64,000 nt of DNA. Origin: Epiperipatus broadwayi. Taxonomy: Eukaryota; Onychophora; Udeonychophora; Euonychophora; Peripatidae. Position numbers and translations under genes: made by a program. The stretch covers positions 2,730,001-2,794,000 of the forward strand of contig JAQFVV010012420.1 of NCBI GenBank assembly GCA_028023455.1, written 5' to 3'. Shown here in pieces: positions 46,666-58,664 of the stretch (position 1 is its first letter; every line of letters starts with the position of its first letter). The notes below the pieces were generated by a model, which searched no databases, was not told where the DNA came from, and worked only from the letters and a program-made list of their open reading frames with translations.

Positions 46666-46992
46666 TAATAATTACAAAATAAATATACAATAAACAAAAC
46701 ATTATTCAATATATTAATATTTTAACAAAAATATACAATAAAGAAAATTACAATTCATAATCAAAATATGAAAAAATATATAAATACATGTTATCTACAG
46801 TAAATTCAATTTCTTTAATAATAATATCAACAGCATTAATAATAATAACACTCATATACCCTATATATTACATATATTGATAATGTACATAACATAATAA
46901 TAAAAAGTAACAATCAATTTAACAAATATATAGATACATAAACAAAATCAATTTAAACCAATCAACAATAGCATTTAAATTTAATAATATTA
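46666..46992 (-). mobile_element. 3' end of another CR1/L2-like LINE copy, left of element B
   Basis: AT-rich sequence that was continuous with 49751-49957 before element B inserted. The joined junction ATTACAAAATTGTTTATAATC matches 50244-50270 of the neighbouring LINE copy, proving that the insertion split a LINE. Confidence 0.6.
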
Positions 46993-47149
46993 CAAAATTG
47001 GGTTCTCATCTGATCCTTCGTGTCAGCTGCGGGTGGCGCGATTTCTAACCAAAAACACATTAATATAAAGTTCCTGGGCTAGCGATTTTCTATTAATATT
47101 GACTTTTTTTTTTTTTTTGTTTGTTTACAAAGTTTACTTTCTTTCGTTT

Positions 47150-48880
47150 CTGAATTATTTTTCCCAAATAATATTTTTGACGATGGGATAATAATAGTTG
47201 ATCTTTTTGTTAATTTTTATTGACAAGAGGTCTTTTTTGGTGTGTGTTCAAATAGTAATTTGTGTTTTTTTTTAAAAATAGTATTACTGTTTTGTAAAAT
47301 TGGATTGCCAAAATTTAAGAGAGAACGGGTTTTTTTGATGGATCTTTAAATAATAATTGACGTTACTTTGATATGTTTCCATTTGATTGCCGACAACAAT
47401 AATTTACATTACTTTTAGAGGTTTATATTTGATTGCTGACAACAATTATTGGGAGAAGTGTTTGTTTTTTCGTGTGTGTGTGTGTATATATGTTTAAATA
47501 AAAATTAAAACCATTACTTTTATCGGTTTACATTTGATTGACAACCGATTTGACTCCCTTTCGTTTATAAATTATGGTTTTGGTTCTACAAATAAATATT
47601 TTTGACAATGGGACAATAATAGTTGTTGTTTGTTTAATTTTTTATTGGCAATAGGGTGTTTTTCAGTGTAGGTTCAAATAGTAATTGGGGTTACATTTAA
47701 ATAATAAGTTACGGTTTTACTTTGATCGGTTTACATTTGATTGCCGACACTAATTATTGGGAGAAGGGGTGTTTTTTTGTGTGTATGATTGTAGACAACA
47801 ATTATTGGGAGAAGGGGTGTAACCATTTAAAGAATAGTAGTTTATGTTACTTTTAGTGTTGGAGTCCATTTGATTTCTGACAATAATTAGTGAGAGGGGT
47901 GGGTGTTTTTGGGTAATGATTAAATACTAATTTACCTTCCTTTTATTTTACATTTGATTGCCGACAACAATTATTGGGAGAAAGGGGTTATTTTTTTGTG
48001 TATGTTTAAATCAAAATTGAAGTTACTTTTATCAGTTATATTTGATTTACAACCGATTTGACTTTCTTTTTTTTTTGTTTGTTTATAAATTATGGTTTTA
48101 GTTTGCCCAAAACCTAATATTTTTGACAATGGGACAATAATAGTTGTTGTTTCTTTCATTTTTATTGAGAAGAGCGGGTCTTTTTTGGTGTATGTTCAAA
48201 TAGTAATTTGGGTTATGTTTAAAAAATAATTGCTTTACCTTACTTTTAGTACTTTACCTTTGATTGCCGACAACAATTAGTGGGAGGGGTGTTTTTGTGT
48301 ATGATTAAAGAATAATTGTATGTTACTTTTATTTTTTACATTTGATTGCCGACAACAATTATTGGTAGAAAGGGTTTTGTGTTTTATTTTTTGTTTGTGT
48401 GCATGTTTAAATCAAAATTTAAGTGACTTTTATCGGTTACCATTTGATTGACAACCGATATGACTTTCTTTTTTTTTTTCGTTTATAAATTATTTGTGTT
48501 TTCCAATAATATTCGGTTTGACAATGGGACAATAATAGTTGTTGTTTCTTTAATTTTGATTGACAAGAGCGGGTCTTTTTTGGTGTATGTTCAAATAGTA
48601 ATTTGGGTTATGTTTAACTAATAATTTACGGTCTTACTTTGATTGGTTTACATTTAATTGCCAATGACAATTAGTGGGAGGGTTTTTTTTTTCTACACGA
48701 TTAAAGAATAATTGATGTTCCTTTTATTTGACCGTTTGATTGCCAACGACAACAATTATTGGGAGAAGAGTGGTTTTTGGGGCTATGTTTAAATAAAAAT
48801 TTTAGTTACTTCTTTTATTTTACATTTGATTGCCGATGACAACAATTATCGGGAGAAGAAGGGATGTACGTTTAAAATAA
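47150..48880. repeat. Minisatellite interior of element B with higher-order structure
   Basis: A unit with TTTACATTTGATTGCCGAC, then AACAATTATTGGGAGAAG, recurs at least eight times. A second landmark, TTTGACAATGGGACAATAATAG, recurs near 47178, 47607, 48126 and 48530 (spacing about 400-520), giving a higher-order period. Units vary by GT-run length and indels. Confidence 0.8.
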
Positions 48881-48898
48881 AAATTGAAGTTACTTCTT

Positions 48899-49268
48899 TT
48901 ATTTTTGACATTTGATGAAGGCCATTTGGAATCCCTCAAACAAGCTTGCCTTTACGAAGTGAACATTTCCGTCGGCTACAATGAGATTTACAAATGAAAG
49001 TCGAAAGATGTTTTTGGACCTCAAATCTGCATATATTTGCCGCACAATCCAATCTTTTCTTTCAGCAGCAGGATATTTTTTTTCTGCTGTAGAAATATTC
49101 CAGCACCGGCTTCCGTGTCTGGCAATTCCCATCTTTTCAAGTTTTCTGTTGTTTGAATTAGCCATCTTCTTGGTCTCGGAAAATTTCTCACTAAAACGTG
49201 ACTCAAAGCATGATCGTTTAAAAATTTTATGCTACCCCACCCTAATCAAGAATTTAGGAGGCTTATAG
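48899..49268 (-). other. Coding-like patch inside element B, unrecognised
   Basis: This patch is less AT-rich than the surrounding minisatellite and open on the minus strand for 88 codons (48899-49165), with plausible protein composition (AERKDWIVRQIYADLRSKN is visible). An overlapping frame at 49021-49206 contains RNFPRPRRWLIQT. I do not recognise a domain. It may be a captured host exon, a transposase remnant, or chance. A 5' splice-like or 3' splice-like boundary cannot be confirmed by eye. Confidence 0.35.
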
Positions 49269-49509
49269 CTTTACGAGGACCAATCATGACACTGTTTACA
49301 TTGTTAAAAGGTAACAGTACATCAATTCATCTTAAAAAAAGGCCCCGAAGAAAATTTAAATACTTTTGACACAATCAAATTAACACACCCTCGTACAATA
49401 TTGTTACATAAAATACATAACACAGCATTATGATATAGTGCATGACACAAACAACTATGGCATTTTCCTCTGCTTTTAGCATCGGAAAAAGCCACACCAT
49501 TAGCCGCTA

Positions 49510-49655
49510 AGCCGAGTTAACACTCTTTCTAGATTTTATCATAGAAAGAAGACTTAACTTCGAGTTAACACTCTACCTTTTAGCGTAGAAACAAGACTTA
49601 ACTCTGAGTTAACAATCTTTCTAGAATTTATTTTAGAAAGAATGCTTAAAGGCTT
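49510..49655. repeat. Subterminal tandem repeat of element B
   Basis: Three copies of a unit of about 55 bases, with GAGTTAACACTCTTTCTAGA, TTTTAT.ATAGAAAGAAGACTTAA landmarks. Each unit is internally palindromic (TTTCTAGA/TAGAAA). Related sequence occurs at 3820-3900 in element A. Such subterminal repeats are common transposase-binding regions; that role is inferred. Confidence 0.7.
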
Positions 49656-49750
49656 GGGTGCGGCTGCAGAAACGGCATATTTCTAAAAATTTAGCTAGAA
49701 ATCGCGCCACCCGCGGCTGACACGAAGGATCAGATGAGAACCCAAAATTG

Positions 49751-49957
49751 TTTATAATCTAAATTGAAGTGATTAGTATTACTAAAAATCTGATCATATA
49801 AAGATGGTAGCCTAAATAAAGAAGAAAATTTAAGAACATTGGAACAATAAGCTTTAATATAATAAATAGAAGCAGACCGATCATGCACATGAAATCTAAT
49901 TATAATAGTAGAAATTGTGCTAAATAGAATAACTATTTTATTAACAATTTTATAAAA
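49751..49957 (-). mobile_element. CR1/L2-like LINE C-terminal fragment, right of element B
   Basis: The minus strand reads KIVNKIVILFSTISTIIIRF, then YIKAYCSNVLKFSSLF, corresponding to 50300-50450 of the next LINE copy. It is the same LINE that continues at 46666-46992. Confidence 0.65.
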
Positions 49958-50055
49958 ATGATGATGATGATGATGATGATGATAATAATAATAATAATAA
50001 TAATAATAAGAAGAAGAAGAAGAACAACAACAACAACAACAATAATAATTCAATT
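49958..50055. repeat. Compound trinucleotide microsatellite (LINE 3' tail)
   Basis: (ATG)n-(ATA)n-(AAG)n-(AAC)n-(AAT)n in uninterrupted order. On the minus strand it is the 3' terminal tail of the LINE at 50056-54700. Confidence 0.9.
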
Positions 50056-50098
50056 TATTTATTTAAGTGCTAAACAAGAGCATGTAGTTAATTACAGG

Positions 50099-50179
50099 TT
50101 GCACATTAAATTAGTAAAAGGAATAAATGAAATATGTAATATGCATTGAGTTTATTTCTTTTACTAATTTAATGTGCAA
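50099..50179. repeat. 29-bp hairpin in the LINE 3' UTR
   Basis: Arms 50099-50127 (TTGCACATTAAATTAGTAAA...) and 50151-50179 are complementary with one mismatch around a 23-base loop. It sits just before the microsatellite tail. LINE RTs can recognise 3' hairpins, so this is a candidate recognition structure; inference. Confidence 0.7.
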
Positions 50180-52230
50180 AACAGAAGAAAACAAAAAAGT
50201 AAAAAAATATATAAATAAATAAAATAAATTTAAATTCATTAACAATGAATTACAAAATTGTTTATAATCTAACTTAAAATGATTAATATTAATATAAATC
50301 TGTATAAAGAAGACAACCTGAATTGAGGACAATGGGATGACAACCTTGACTATAGCAGATAAAAGCAGATTGAGTATTGTGTTCATAAGACCTAATTATA
50401 ATAGTTGAAATCATATTGGATAGAATAACTCTTTGATTTATGATTTTGTAAAGATATTTAAGATCTCTATATCCAAAGAAATATATTTGGAGAAATTATT
50501 AAATACTAATTGTAATAAACTGCATCCTTGTTTAAAGTTATGTTTTCCAAATGATTGAACAATATTCAATGATAGAAAGAACAAATGACAAAAATAATTT
50601 GAATTTTTATCATCACTGAAATGACAACCAAACCTAAAGAAGGGAGCCATGATTTTAAAAGCTTTTCTAACAATCATTTCTAAATGAGGAAAAAAATAAT
50701 TTATTACTAAAAAGTAAAACTCCCAAAAAGAAAAAGGAGAAAAAATTAAAACTTTAGATTTTTTAGAATATGATACAAGAGAATATTTACTAAAATTAAT
50801 TAACGTATCATTTAGATTACACCAATCACTAAAGTTATCACTATCTTTCTGAAGGAAAGTGCAATCAATCACTGATGTGATTCTTTTAAAGAATTATGGT
50901 AATCAGAATAGCACAAAAGATAAAAATCAGAACAATCCTTAAGCTCATTAACATAAATATAAAAGCATGGTTGCTAAAATATTACTCTGAGAAATACCTA
51001 AATTATATTTAAAATTAGAAGAAATATTGTTGAATTTGATAGATGATACACAAATATAAAGAAAAAATTAAAGCCAATAAATAAGTTTAATAGAAATCCC
51101 ATTTTATGTAATTTGTGAAGAAGAATGATAAGGTCTACTTTATCAAAGGCTTTTGATAAATCAAAATAAATAATATCAAGTTTCTGATGATCCTCAATCA
51201 TATGTGCTATTTGACTATAAATTATTAGCAAATTAGTTTCCTGCAGATCTATTAGGAATAAAACCATGTTGTGAAGAAGAAATGATTTTACTAGCATCTA
51301 AAATAGAAACATGCAACTCAAAATTTGAGCAATAGTAAGTAAAACAGAAATTAACACAGTCATGGCAGTTATTCTTAAAAATTGAGATTATTTTGGTACA
51401 TTTAAAAACATTCAGAAAAACCCAGAAGGCAAGTGATAAATTAAAAATAAAGACAAGAGGTGCTGAAATAAATTCAGCTAGATCTTTATGAGTAAAGCAA
51501 GGAATATTATTATTTCCTAAACTAGAATGAGTTTTAAGTCATTTGATGGCTACAATAACATCTTCCCTAAAGATATGATCAATCATGCAAAAAACAATAG
51601 AAGAATTAAAAGTAATGTTGTTTTTGAAAATGTTATGTATTATGATGAATATAAGTCAGCAAAATGTTTGGAAAAATGATCTGCATTCAATGTGAAAGCA
51701 TGGATAGTTTGAACTCTTTTCTTACCCAAGCCAGAATTATTAATGAAATTCCAAAATTCTTTAGGATTAGAAGAATATTCAATTCAATTTTTGTTATATA
51801 ATTTTATAAATCTCTTTTATAAACATATTTAGTCAATCTTCTGAAATTACTAAAATTATTATAAAAAGATTCTGTGTTTTAAAGTAGAGTCAGTGATGAT
51901 AAGATTTTCCTTTAATAATCCTAATGAGAGTGTATGAAAACCAAAGAGAAAAGCCCTTATGGAAAGAAAATATGTAAAAAATAATCTAAGCAATGGTTCA
52001 CATCATTATAGGAATATAATATATTCCAATTAACTTAAGAAAACTTCTTATAAAATCAACATAATTATTTTTCCTATAATCTTTTCTTGAAATATTAGCA
52101 TAACTAAATTTTGAATGATGTATCTTGATATAATACTCAATCGATAGCTGAAGAGCATCAACAGAAAAATTAACAGAGATAAAGTGAAAATTACTAACTA
52201 TTGGTAAATTACATAGAACATAGTCCAAAG
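50160..52230 (-). pseudogene. CR1/L2-like LINE reverse transcriptase and C-terminal region
   Basis: Pieces in order: 51998-52228 (MDYVLCNLPIVSNFHFISVN, the linker between endonuclease and RT), 50998-51297 (DIIYFDLSKAFDKVD, then LLHKLHKMG: RT motif with the catalytic Asp), 50440-50930 (DNFSDWCNLNDTLINFSK, then SIFGKHNFK-like C-terminal sequence). The YADD box near 50890-50960 is not intact. Frame breaks separate all pieces. Confidence 0.75.
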
Positions 52231-52239
52231 TACATCAAG

Positions 52240-52800
52240 GAGCATTAACAAATGGTTTATATTGCTTAAGTCCCAAAAATTTACAAAAACATAACATTTT
52301 AGAAGCTTTAGGAGACAAAAAAAGGGTGTAGTATTTCTATCTGAAAATATTTAAGTCATCAATAATAACATTACTATAGCCAATCACAAAATCAGTCAGA
52401 AAATAATTAAGCTCCATCAGTGACAAAGTGGATTAACCTAATATTAATTTAAAATTGTGGTTTAAGATAATTTCACATCATGTAGATTCACAAAAGGGAG
52501 AAATAAAATAAAGATCTTTATAAATAGTAATAAGGGTGTCCCCTTCTTGAGTAATATTTCCATGGATCTGTCAGTTTGTAAAATATTAAATCTATTATCA
52601 AGTAAAGAACAATCTTGAAATTGTTGATTTTAACCACGTTTCTGTAAGAAATATGAGATCAGATGATCCATTTCAAAAAATTGCTTAATTTGAGCACATT
52701 TAGTTTGCATCCCTCTAATAACCATATAAAAACAAGAAAGACCTACCATTTTATCCAGAATAATAATGAAAATAAAGCAAACAAAAAAAAAAGATAAATT
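52240..52800 (-). pseudogene. Endonuclease domain of the CR1/L2-like LINE
   Basis: The N-terminal segment at 52620-52760 resembles the start of LINE exonuclease III-like domains (KCAQIKQFFEMDHLISYFLQ). The stretch 52260-52460 covers the central part, with no clean GDFN motif left. Assigned mainly by position between ORF1 and RT. Confidence 0.55.
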
Positions 52801-53799
52801 TAATCAAAGCTTTAAAGAATTGACAAAGATTCACACACAAAAAAAAGTAAATGGAAGCACCACCAGTCCACAAATTGGGAAATATTAATTCATTGTGTTT
52901 ATATGCAGAAGCAGAAATATAAAAGTAAGAAGATTTAGTATTGTTCCTATTAATTTTATGCTAAACAATGTTAATTCTTAAACTATTTTCAAGAAATAAT
53001 TTAACATCATTTGAATTAAGATTCACTGGTATATTAGAAGTAAAATATCTATTGTTTTTTTTATATTGATATTAAAATAAATGTCAACAAAGAATCCAAA
53101 AGAATTAGAATTGTTCAAGCAAGAAGACATATTTACTCTATTAGTCATCGCAAAGTCACATATGTTCCCATTCTTACTGGAAAATAAAAAGAATATCCAA
53201 AATGATTTTTAATTTGTGCATTGGAAATAATGCAAATGTAATTTGTGATCTAGAATGAATTTGGAAAAATCAGGTAAATAATTGTGTATCATAATATTAA
53301 TAGGCTTTAAAAAAGAGAAATAAATAAGAAAACATTTAATATACCTTTTTCTCATAAAATGACTATTCTATGAATAAACATCCTATTTTTTATAGGAACT
53401 TTGATAAACCAAATGTTTTCCATTATAATTATGTGAATTATTTTTTTTTGTGAAAAGAAGGTTTAGAATCAGAAAAGCAATTATAAATATAATTTTTCTC
53501 AAATCAGGATAAATTATAAAAATATATATTTCTAAATATAGAAATTAGACAAATTCTTGAATATAATATCATGGTCAATTTTATTATGAAAATTAATATT
53601 ATTGTTATTAGAAGAGTTATTTTATATACTTTTAATACTAACTGAATTATCTTCAGAGACACAATTATTCAAATTTGATACTTTTAGTAAGATCATTGGG
53701 GCAATAGGATGAAAATAAGTACTGAATGTTATTGTCCCAGTAGTAAATGAATGATCTTTAGCAATGGAAGAAAAATGAAACATTTGACCATCAGGATAA

Positions 53800-54480
53800 T
53801 CAGATGACTATAACATGCATTGAGTGCCAATGTCATTAGTATTAAAGAGTTTATCTTTGGCCAATGAAGAAGACGAATTACTACAACAATGTGACATTTT
53901 AATCACTAAATTATATATAAAAGGAAGAGAAAGAGATAAGATCATTTCAAAAGAAAAATTAACAGAATCACAGATAATACTGTCAATAAAATCTTCAATA
54001 TCATCAACTTTATTAGAAGATAAGTCAAGATCTACGTTAAAGAGAAAATCTAAAGATAAAACAGTTATAATATTGTCCAATTCATTTTCAGCAAATTTTT
54101 TAACATTATTATTTTTATCAGTTCGCTATCCATACAATTAGTCAATTTAACCATCTAAGAATCATGGTCATCAAGAAAATTGCCAGACACAGGATTATCA
54201 AAAATATTTTCTGACAAAGTCATCTCAGACATATTATTACAACCAATATATTTATAAAATTCAGAACTTATAGTAGGGAAAGTGACAGCATCAGTTTACT
54301 TAAGACAAGGGATGAAACCTTTTCTGATATTGAACAGAACAATTGATATACCAAGGTGGATCAGATATAACAATAGAACAGATATTGCAAACAAACTTGG
54401 ATTAAGCAGAGCTGAAATTAAAAATTAAATCAGAAATAGGTAAAGCAGAAAGAGATGTTTCAATCATAAAATTATTTTAA
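53800..54480 (-). pseudogene. ORF1-like region with a PHD-like Cys motif
   Basis: At 54300-54430 the minus strand reads CNICSIVISDPPWYINCS, followed by FHPL, a spacing like the PHD fingers found in ORF1 of CR1/L2 LINEs. The open 90-codon segment 53808-54080 is acidic and serine-rich, without known domain. Stops separate the two. Confidence 0.45.
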
Positions 54481-54700
54481 GTTACAGAATGATTTATAAC
54501 AGCAATGTTTAGAGATTGGAATGCATAAAAATCTAAAAATAATAATAGCTTTCTAATAATAAGAGCTACAATATTCACATAAAAATTCCGGAGTATTATT
54601 AATAGAATCAATGAAAGTATTTTTAAAAAAATCAGATATATTAATCTTTAACTGAGGTTTAAAGTTTATATCTGTGCTAGAGATAATCTCTAGTTTCGAA

Positions 54701-56469
54701 AATGATTAGTAATAATCGTTAGTGTATTTATCTGAAATGGATGGCGTCAAAGTTATGAGTGGAGGGAATTTGATAATGGTAAATGAAAATGTAACAATAT
54801 CTAAGATAACAAAAACTTGATTTTTAAAAATTTTTGTCTGACAAAAATGTCAGAAAGACATAAAGGACAGAGAGTATTAAAAGATGTTGTATGAAATAAA
54901 GAATAAGAAAAAAAATAGATAAAATCAAGAACAATAAATAATCTTCTAATTAAACAATTAAATCTTTCCGCTTAAAAAATTACAAATTTACAAATTATAA
55001 AGTGTCTAGTGTATTATATTTAACAAATGAATGATGGAAATATTCGTCGCTTAATAAAAATTAAATAAATAAAAACAGTAATTAATTAATCCTAAAGTTA
55101 AAAAAAAAAATCAAGTCTAAAGGAAATGTGAAATATTGAATAAAGTCAATTATATAAATATTTTAAATCGTACTATATTACAACAACGACGACGACAACA
55201 ATAACAACAACAATAATAATAATTAGATGATGATGATGATGACTTTGTGACTCAAAAGTTTATAAGAAGTTTATTAGTCAGAAGTGATAATTGAAATTGA
55301 TGCCAAGGATTTTACTCTCTAGAGGCTGGTATTCTACTAAGCTGTGCTAAAATGTGTAGGACACATAAGGAGTCAAATAGCCTTATTGTTCAAGAGTTCA
55401 TAAGTAATTCGAGTTCTATCAATGCCAGAATTAAAATCAATTTGAAAAACTTGTTTTAGAATCGACACTTTACCACTGCACTAAGTAGGTAGAACATTTA
55501 TATGTATTTATGTACGAAATAGGATAAATGTTTTGAGAGTGTTTTACAGGTAAATAATTATAAGGGAAAGAAAAACAGGATAGGTGATTTGATTGGAGAA
55601 AAAGTTGAATTATATACAAAATAAAACAACTAGCTCCTCAGAGCAGGCTAATACAAAAAATGGCAAAAACTTCTATACTGGTCACAGAAACAAAGCTTCA
55701 AACATTACACAGAAATGTACTTCATTTTTTGAGGAAAAAAGATTAACATTTTATTTCAAGAAATTTCACATTTCTGCAGTCTACCTAAAATCCATAAGGA
55801 TTATATTCTATTAAGATCTACTGTTAGTTTTAGAAATTCATCATGTCAAAACTTGCCAAGATTTATTCTTAAGGCTCTTAAGTCTTTTGGCATACAAAAT
55901 ACATTCCTTTGTCAGAGATTATAAATAAATACATAAATTTCTTATTTCTTTCCAAAAATTGTATTTCCATATATTAACAAGTGTACATATATATATAAAT
56001 TCACATATTATCCACTTTCCAACATTTCAGCTGTGTTTTACATCATTTTTACAGTCATTTCCAAGGATCTACAACAAAAAAATACATATCTTTACATAAT
56101 ACTCTAAATACAAAAACCTCTTTCTTATATTAACATTAACATATCAAATCTATTATAATAAAACATATTAATTATACATAATTATATTTTTACTTACTTC
56201 TCCCTCCATCTACTTTCTTTATTATAAAACTACCTTTTTACTTATGAAGTATAAATTTTCAAAAATATTAGAAACCATCTAAAACATCAGCAAACAACAA
56301 ACTATTTATATCATTTAACCTGCCCCCCAAATTACAAATGTATTTCTTCCTTTAACTATTTTGTCTAACTTCCATATCAATTATCTACATTCCATATCTA
56401 TACTTTTAAATCTATTTAAAAACTAATATATATTTTGTATATATTTTAAAAGAAAAAAGCAGTGGTTTA
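54701..56469. other. AT-rich intergenic sequence with microsatellites
   Basis: A compound microsatellite (CAACAACGACGACGAC..., AAT and GAT repeats) lies at 55180-55243. Short frames such as 55593-55814 show no domain. No gene recognised. Confidence 0.45.
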
Positions 56470-57780
56470 ATTTGTCATTGTATAATGATAATATTATGGT
56501 GTAATATATATTGTCAGAGATTCTAAGCATGTTGTGAAATTAATCAAAAATATAAAAATTGAAAGAAGTGATACATTGCTGAACTTTGATGTAGAAAGTT
56601 TATTCACAGACATCCCCTGTGATAACAGCTTATAAATCATTACACCTCTTCTTTCTGATAGTATAATAAAACTTTTACTACCCTGCATAGTAACATACTT
56701 TCAATACAGCACAGGATTTTTTCCAAAAAAATAAAGCCACTGATATTCCTGTTCAGCATCATTTATAAGAAAAGATTAAAACCATATCTATAAATAGTAT
56801 TTCATCTCCCCCTAATGACTGGATCCACTATCTCAATGATACATTTGTTGTATGGTCTTGTGTTGAAGTGATATACAACAATAATGTATGGCCTTCAATT
56901 AAATTTACAATAAAATAAAAATAAAAATCTTAAATGATTGGGTGGTCTTATGATAAGACTCACTCATGGCAAAATAAAAACTACAATCTACAGAAAATCC
57001 ACACCAAAAAATGCTTAAAACACATATCCATACAAATTGGAGTTATGCTATCATTATGAAAGAACACAAAGAATCTTATTCATAAATCAGTGACTTTAAA
57101 AATGAAATGGTTTGCAAAAATCTCATGAACAATGGTTACCCATCAATTATTGTTAAGAACACTTTTTACAAGTACCAAAAAAAAAAAAAAGGAAAATCAT
57201 ACAATCAAAATTATATCAAAATAACTTACCAAAGTTATATTACTCCATGAGGAATTCTAACCATTACAAATTCAAATTGGAAATTCTGAAAAACAAAAGC
57301 TACATCCATAAAATATCATATGATATCAGTGAAGCCAGATAATTCACTAAAAATGATTAAAAGAGTACAACATAATGATTAAAGAGCAAAATCAGATGTA
57401 CATTAACTGAAAGATCATGCATGTACCAATGAATTGATATTTGAAGAAAGACAAGAATATTGGACAGAGAGGACAAAGTTGGAAATTTTTTTAAAATAAC
57501 TTGATTACTTGATAATAGCAAATAACCTCACAAATCAACCTAGTGTGATAATTCATAAGTTTGAAAATCTTGCACTTAGGAAAAAAGTGGAGAAGTCAGG
57601 AGTGCCCTTATAGATAAGTATATAAAATTTCTATGGAATAATGTCTTTAATGGAATAGTCTGGTTGAATTTAGCATCATTTTAAATTTATTATTTATGGA
57701 CCTAAAAATCAAAGATTCAATTCCCATGCTTATATTATCACTAGTCAGGCAAGCAACATTTGTAAAAGAGAGTATAATAC
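56470..57780 (+). mobile_element. Second Penelope-like element relic
   Basis: Plus-strand PLE RT remnants in the right order: TLLNFDVESLFTDIP (56575-56620, the motif with the first catalytic Asp), TYFQYSTGFF, a decayed YVDD box (WIHYLNDTFVVW near 56820-56850), and a 'KIKTTIYRKSTPKNA' segment (56970-57010) with the HTN-like continuation at 57030. The expected C-terminal nuclease (57380-57500) is only a trace. Stops throughout. An R2 copy follows within 250 bases. Confidence 0.7.
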
Positions 57781-58014
57781 CATTCAAAATATTATATATA
57801 TACTAACCTATGCTATTACTAACAGTTGAATGTATTTGAAAAGTTTAAATAAAATCTAATTTTTTTTAAATACATTTAGCAAATAATTTTGGTTATGAGA
57901 ATAGTCCACTATATATCACAAACTTTTAGACAAACGCCAATTTATAAAAAATAAATTTAAATATAAATTAGTTTGAAGTTATATATATATATTTAGAAGT
58001 AATTTTAACTCAAA

Positions 58015-58570
58015 TTTTCAAGATCTCTAACCCCTTCTTATACAAATGATACACATGACCACATACATGTGAAAAAGATAAGTGTTCTCCAATATATGTA
58101 TTTTGTGCTGAACCAGCACTCATCAGTTGGTCCAGATCACCATCTTCCACACATATATACCATCAGTGCTTAGTTTACATTAAGATAGCAAATCATCAAA
58201 CTTTAATGGACAAGCTGATGGAAGATGCAAAGCCCTTGTTGATGCTAATATTATTGTCATACCCATGTTGATTTTAAGTCATTCTAACCCCTCACATATA
58301 GGACCTTACTATATCAATTTAAATACACAGAAGAGGGATGGACAGAATACAGGCTGAATAAGAAATTTTCAAATATATTGTCTATATTAAACTTAATGTA
58401 ATTAAAAGAAACTTGAACTCAGACTTTCAAGCACAAAATACATATACATATATTGGAGATTATTTATCTTTTTCACATGTATGGAATCACATGTATTGAT
58501 TGTATAAAATGGAGTGCATAGCTGTAGGGAGCTTGAAAGTCTAGTTCAAGTCTCTTCTAATTACATTAAG
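58015..58570. repeat. R2 foldback, incomplete copy
   Basis: Left arm 58015-58240 with the full R2 sequence. The right part 58395-58570 is itself bordered by an inverted repeat (TTAATGTAATTA...ACTTGAACT...GCTTGAAAG...TAATTACATTAA), which has lost the CUGAUGA half. B-box-like GTTCAAGTCTC is seen at the outer end. Confidence 0.7.
58087..58138 (-). ncRNA. Hammerhead-like motif, R2
   Basis: Minus strand: GAUCUGGACCAA, CUGAUGA (58126-58120), perfect 6-bp stem II GUGCUG-GUU-CAGCAC, then AAAAUACAUAUA and UUGGAG. Stem I pairs CCAA/UUGG. The first G of GAAA is A. The best-preserved R2 stem II in the window. Confidence 0.6.
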
Positions 58571-58664
58571 TAATATATATATATATATAAAGGAGACATA
58601 ATACTACAAAAAAAGCGTATTATTTGAATAAAGGCAGAAACCTTCAAATAACAAGATAGGGAAT

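Larger units (their letters stand above)
46993..49750. mobile_element. Element B: TIR DNA transposon, same family as element A
   Basis: The element (47001-49742, 2742 bp) has inverted ends of about 55 bases (GGTTCTCATCTGATCC, continuing CTTCGTGTCAGC, then GCGGGTGGCGCGATTTCTA). It is flanked by the 8-bp duplication CAAAATTG (46993-47000 and 49743-49750). The unoccupied site is visible in the LINE copy at 50244-50270. The left two thirds is minisatellite, and a coding-like patch lies at 48899-49268. The right subterminal region (three GTTAACTC-type repeats, 49510-49650) aligns with the left end of element A. No transposase domain is recognised, so the superfamily is unproven (Mutator-like or Merlin-like by TSD and TIR). 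Confidence 0.85.
50056..54700 (-). mobile_element. CR1/L2-like LINE, long degenerate copy
   Basis: Minus-strand LINE. Order from right: ORF1-like region with a Cys/His motif (53800-54480), endonuclease (52240-52800), RT (50880-52230), C-terminal region (50160-50880), 3' UTR with hairpin, microsatellite tail. The 5' limit near 54700 is uncertain. Every domain is interrupted by stops. Confidence 0.7.

Noticed and set aside
47150-48880. CRISPR-like regularly spaced repeats.
   Set aside because: The units are contiguous minisatellite copies without unique spacers, inside a eukaryotic TIR transposon.
49730-50053. 107-residue minus-strand frame with poly-Cys, poly-Ser, poly-Tyr and poly-His runs.
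   Set aside because: It is a translation of the compound trinucleotide microsatellite at the LINE tail.
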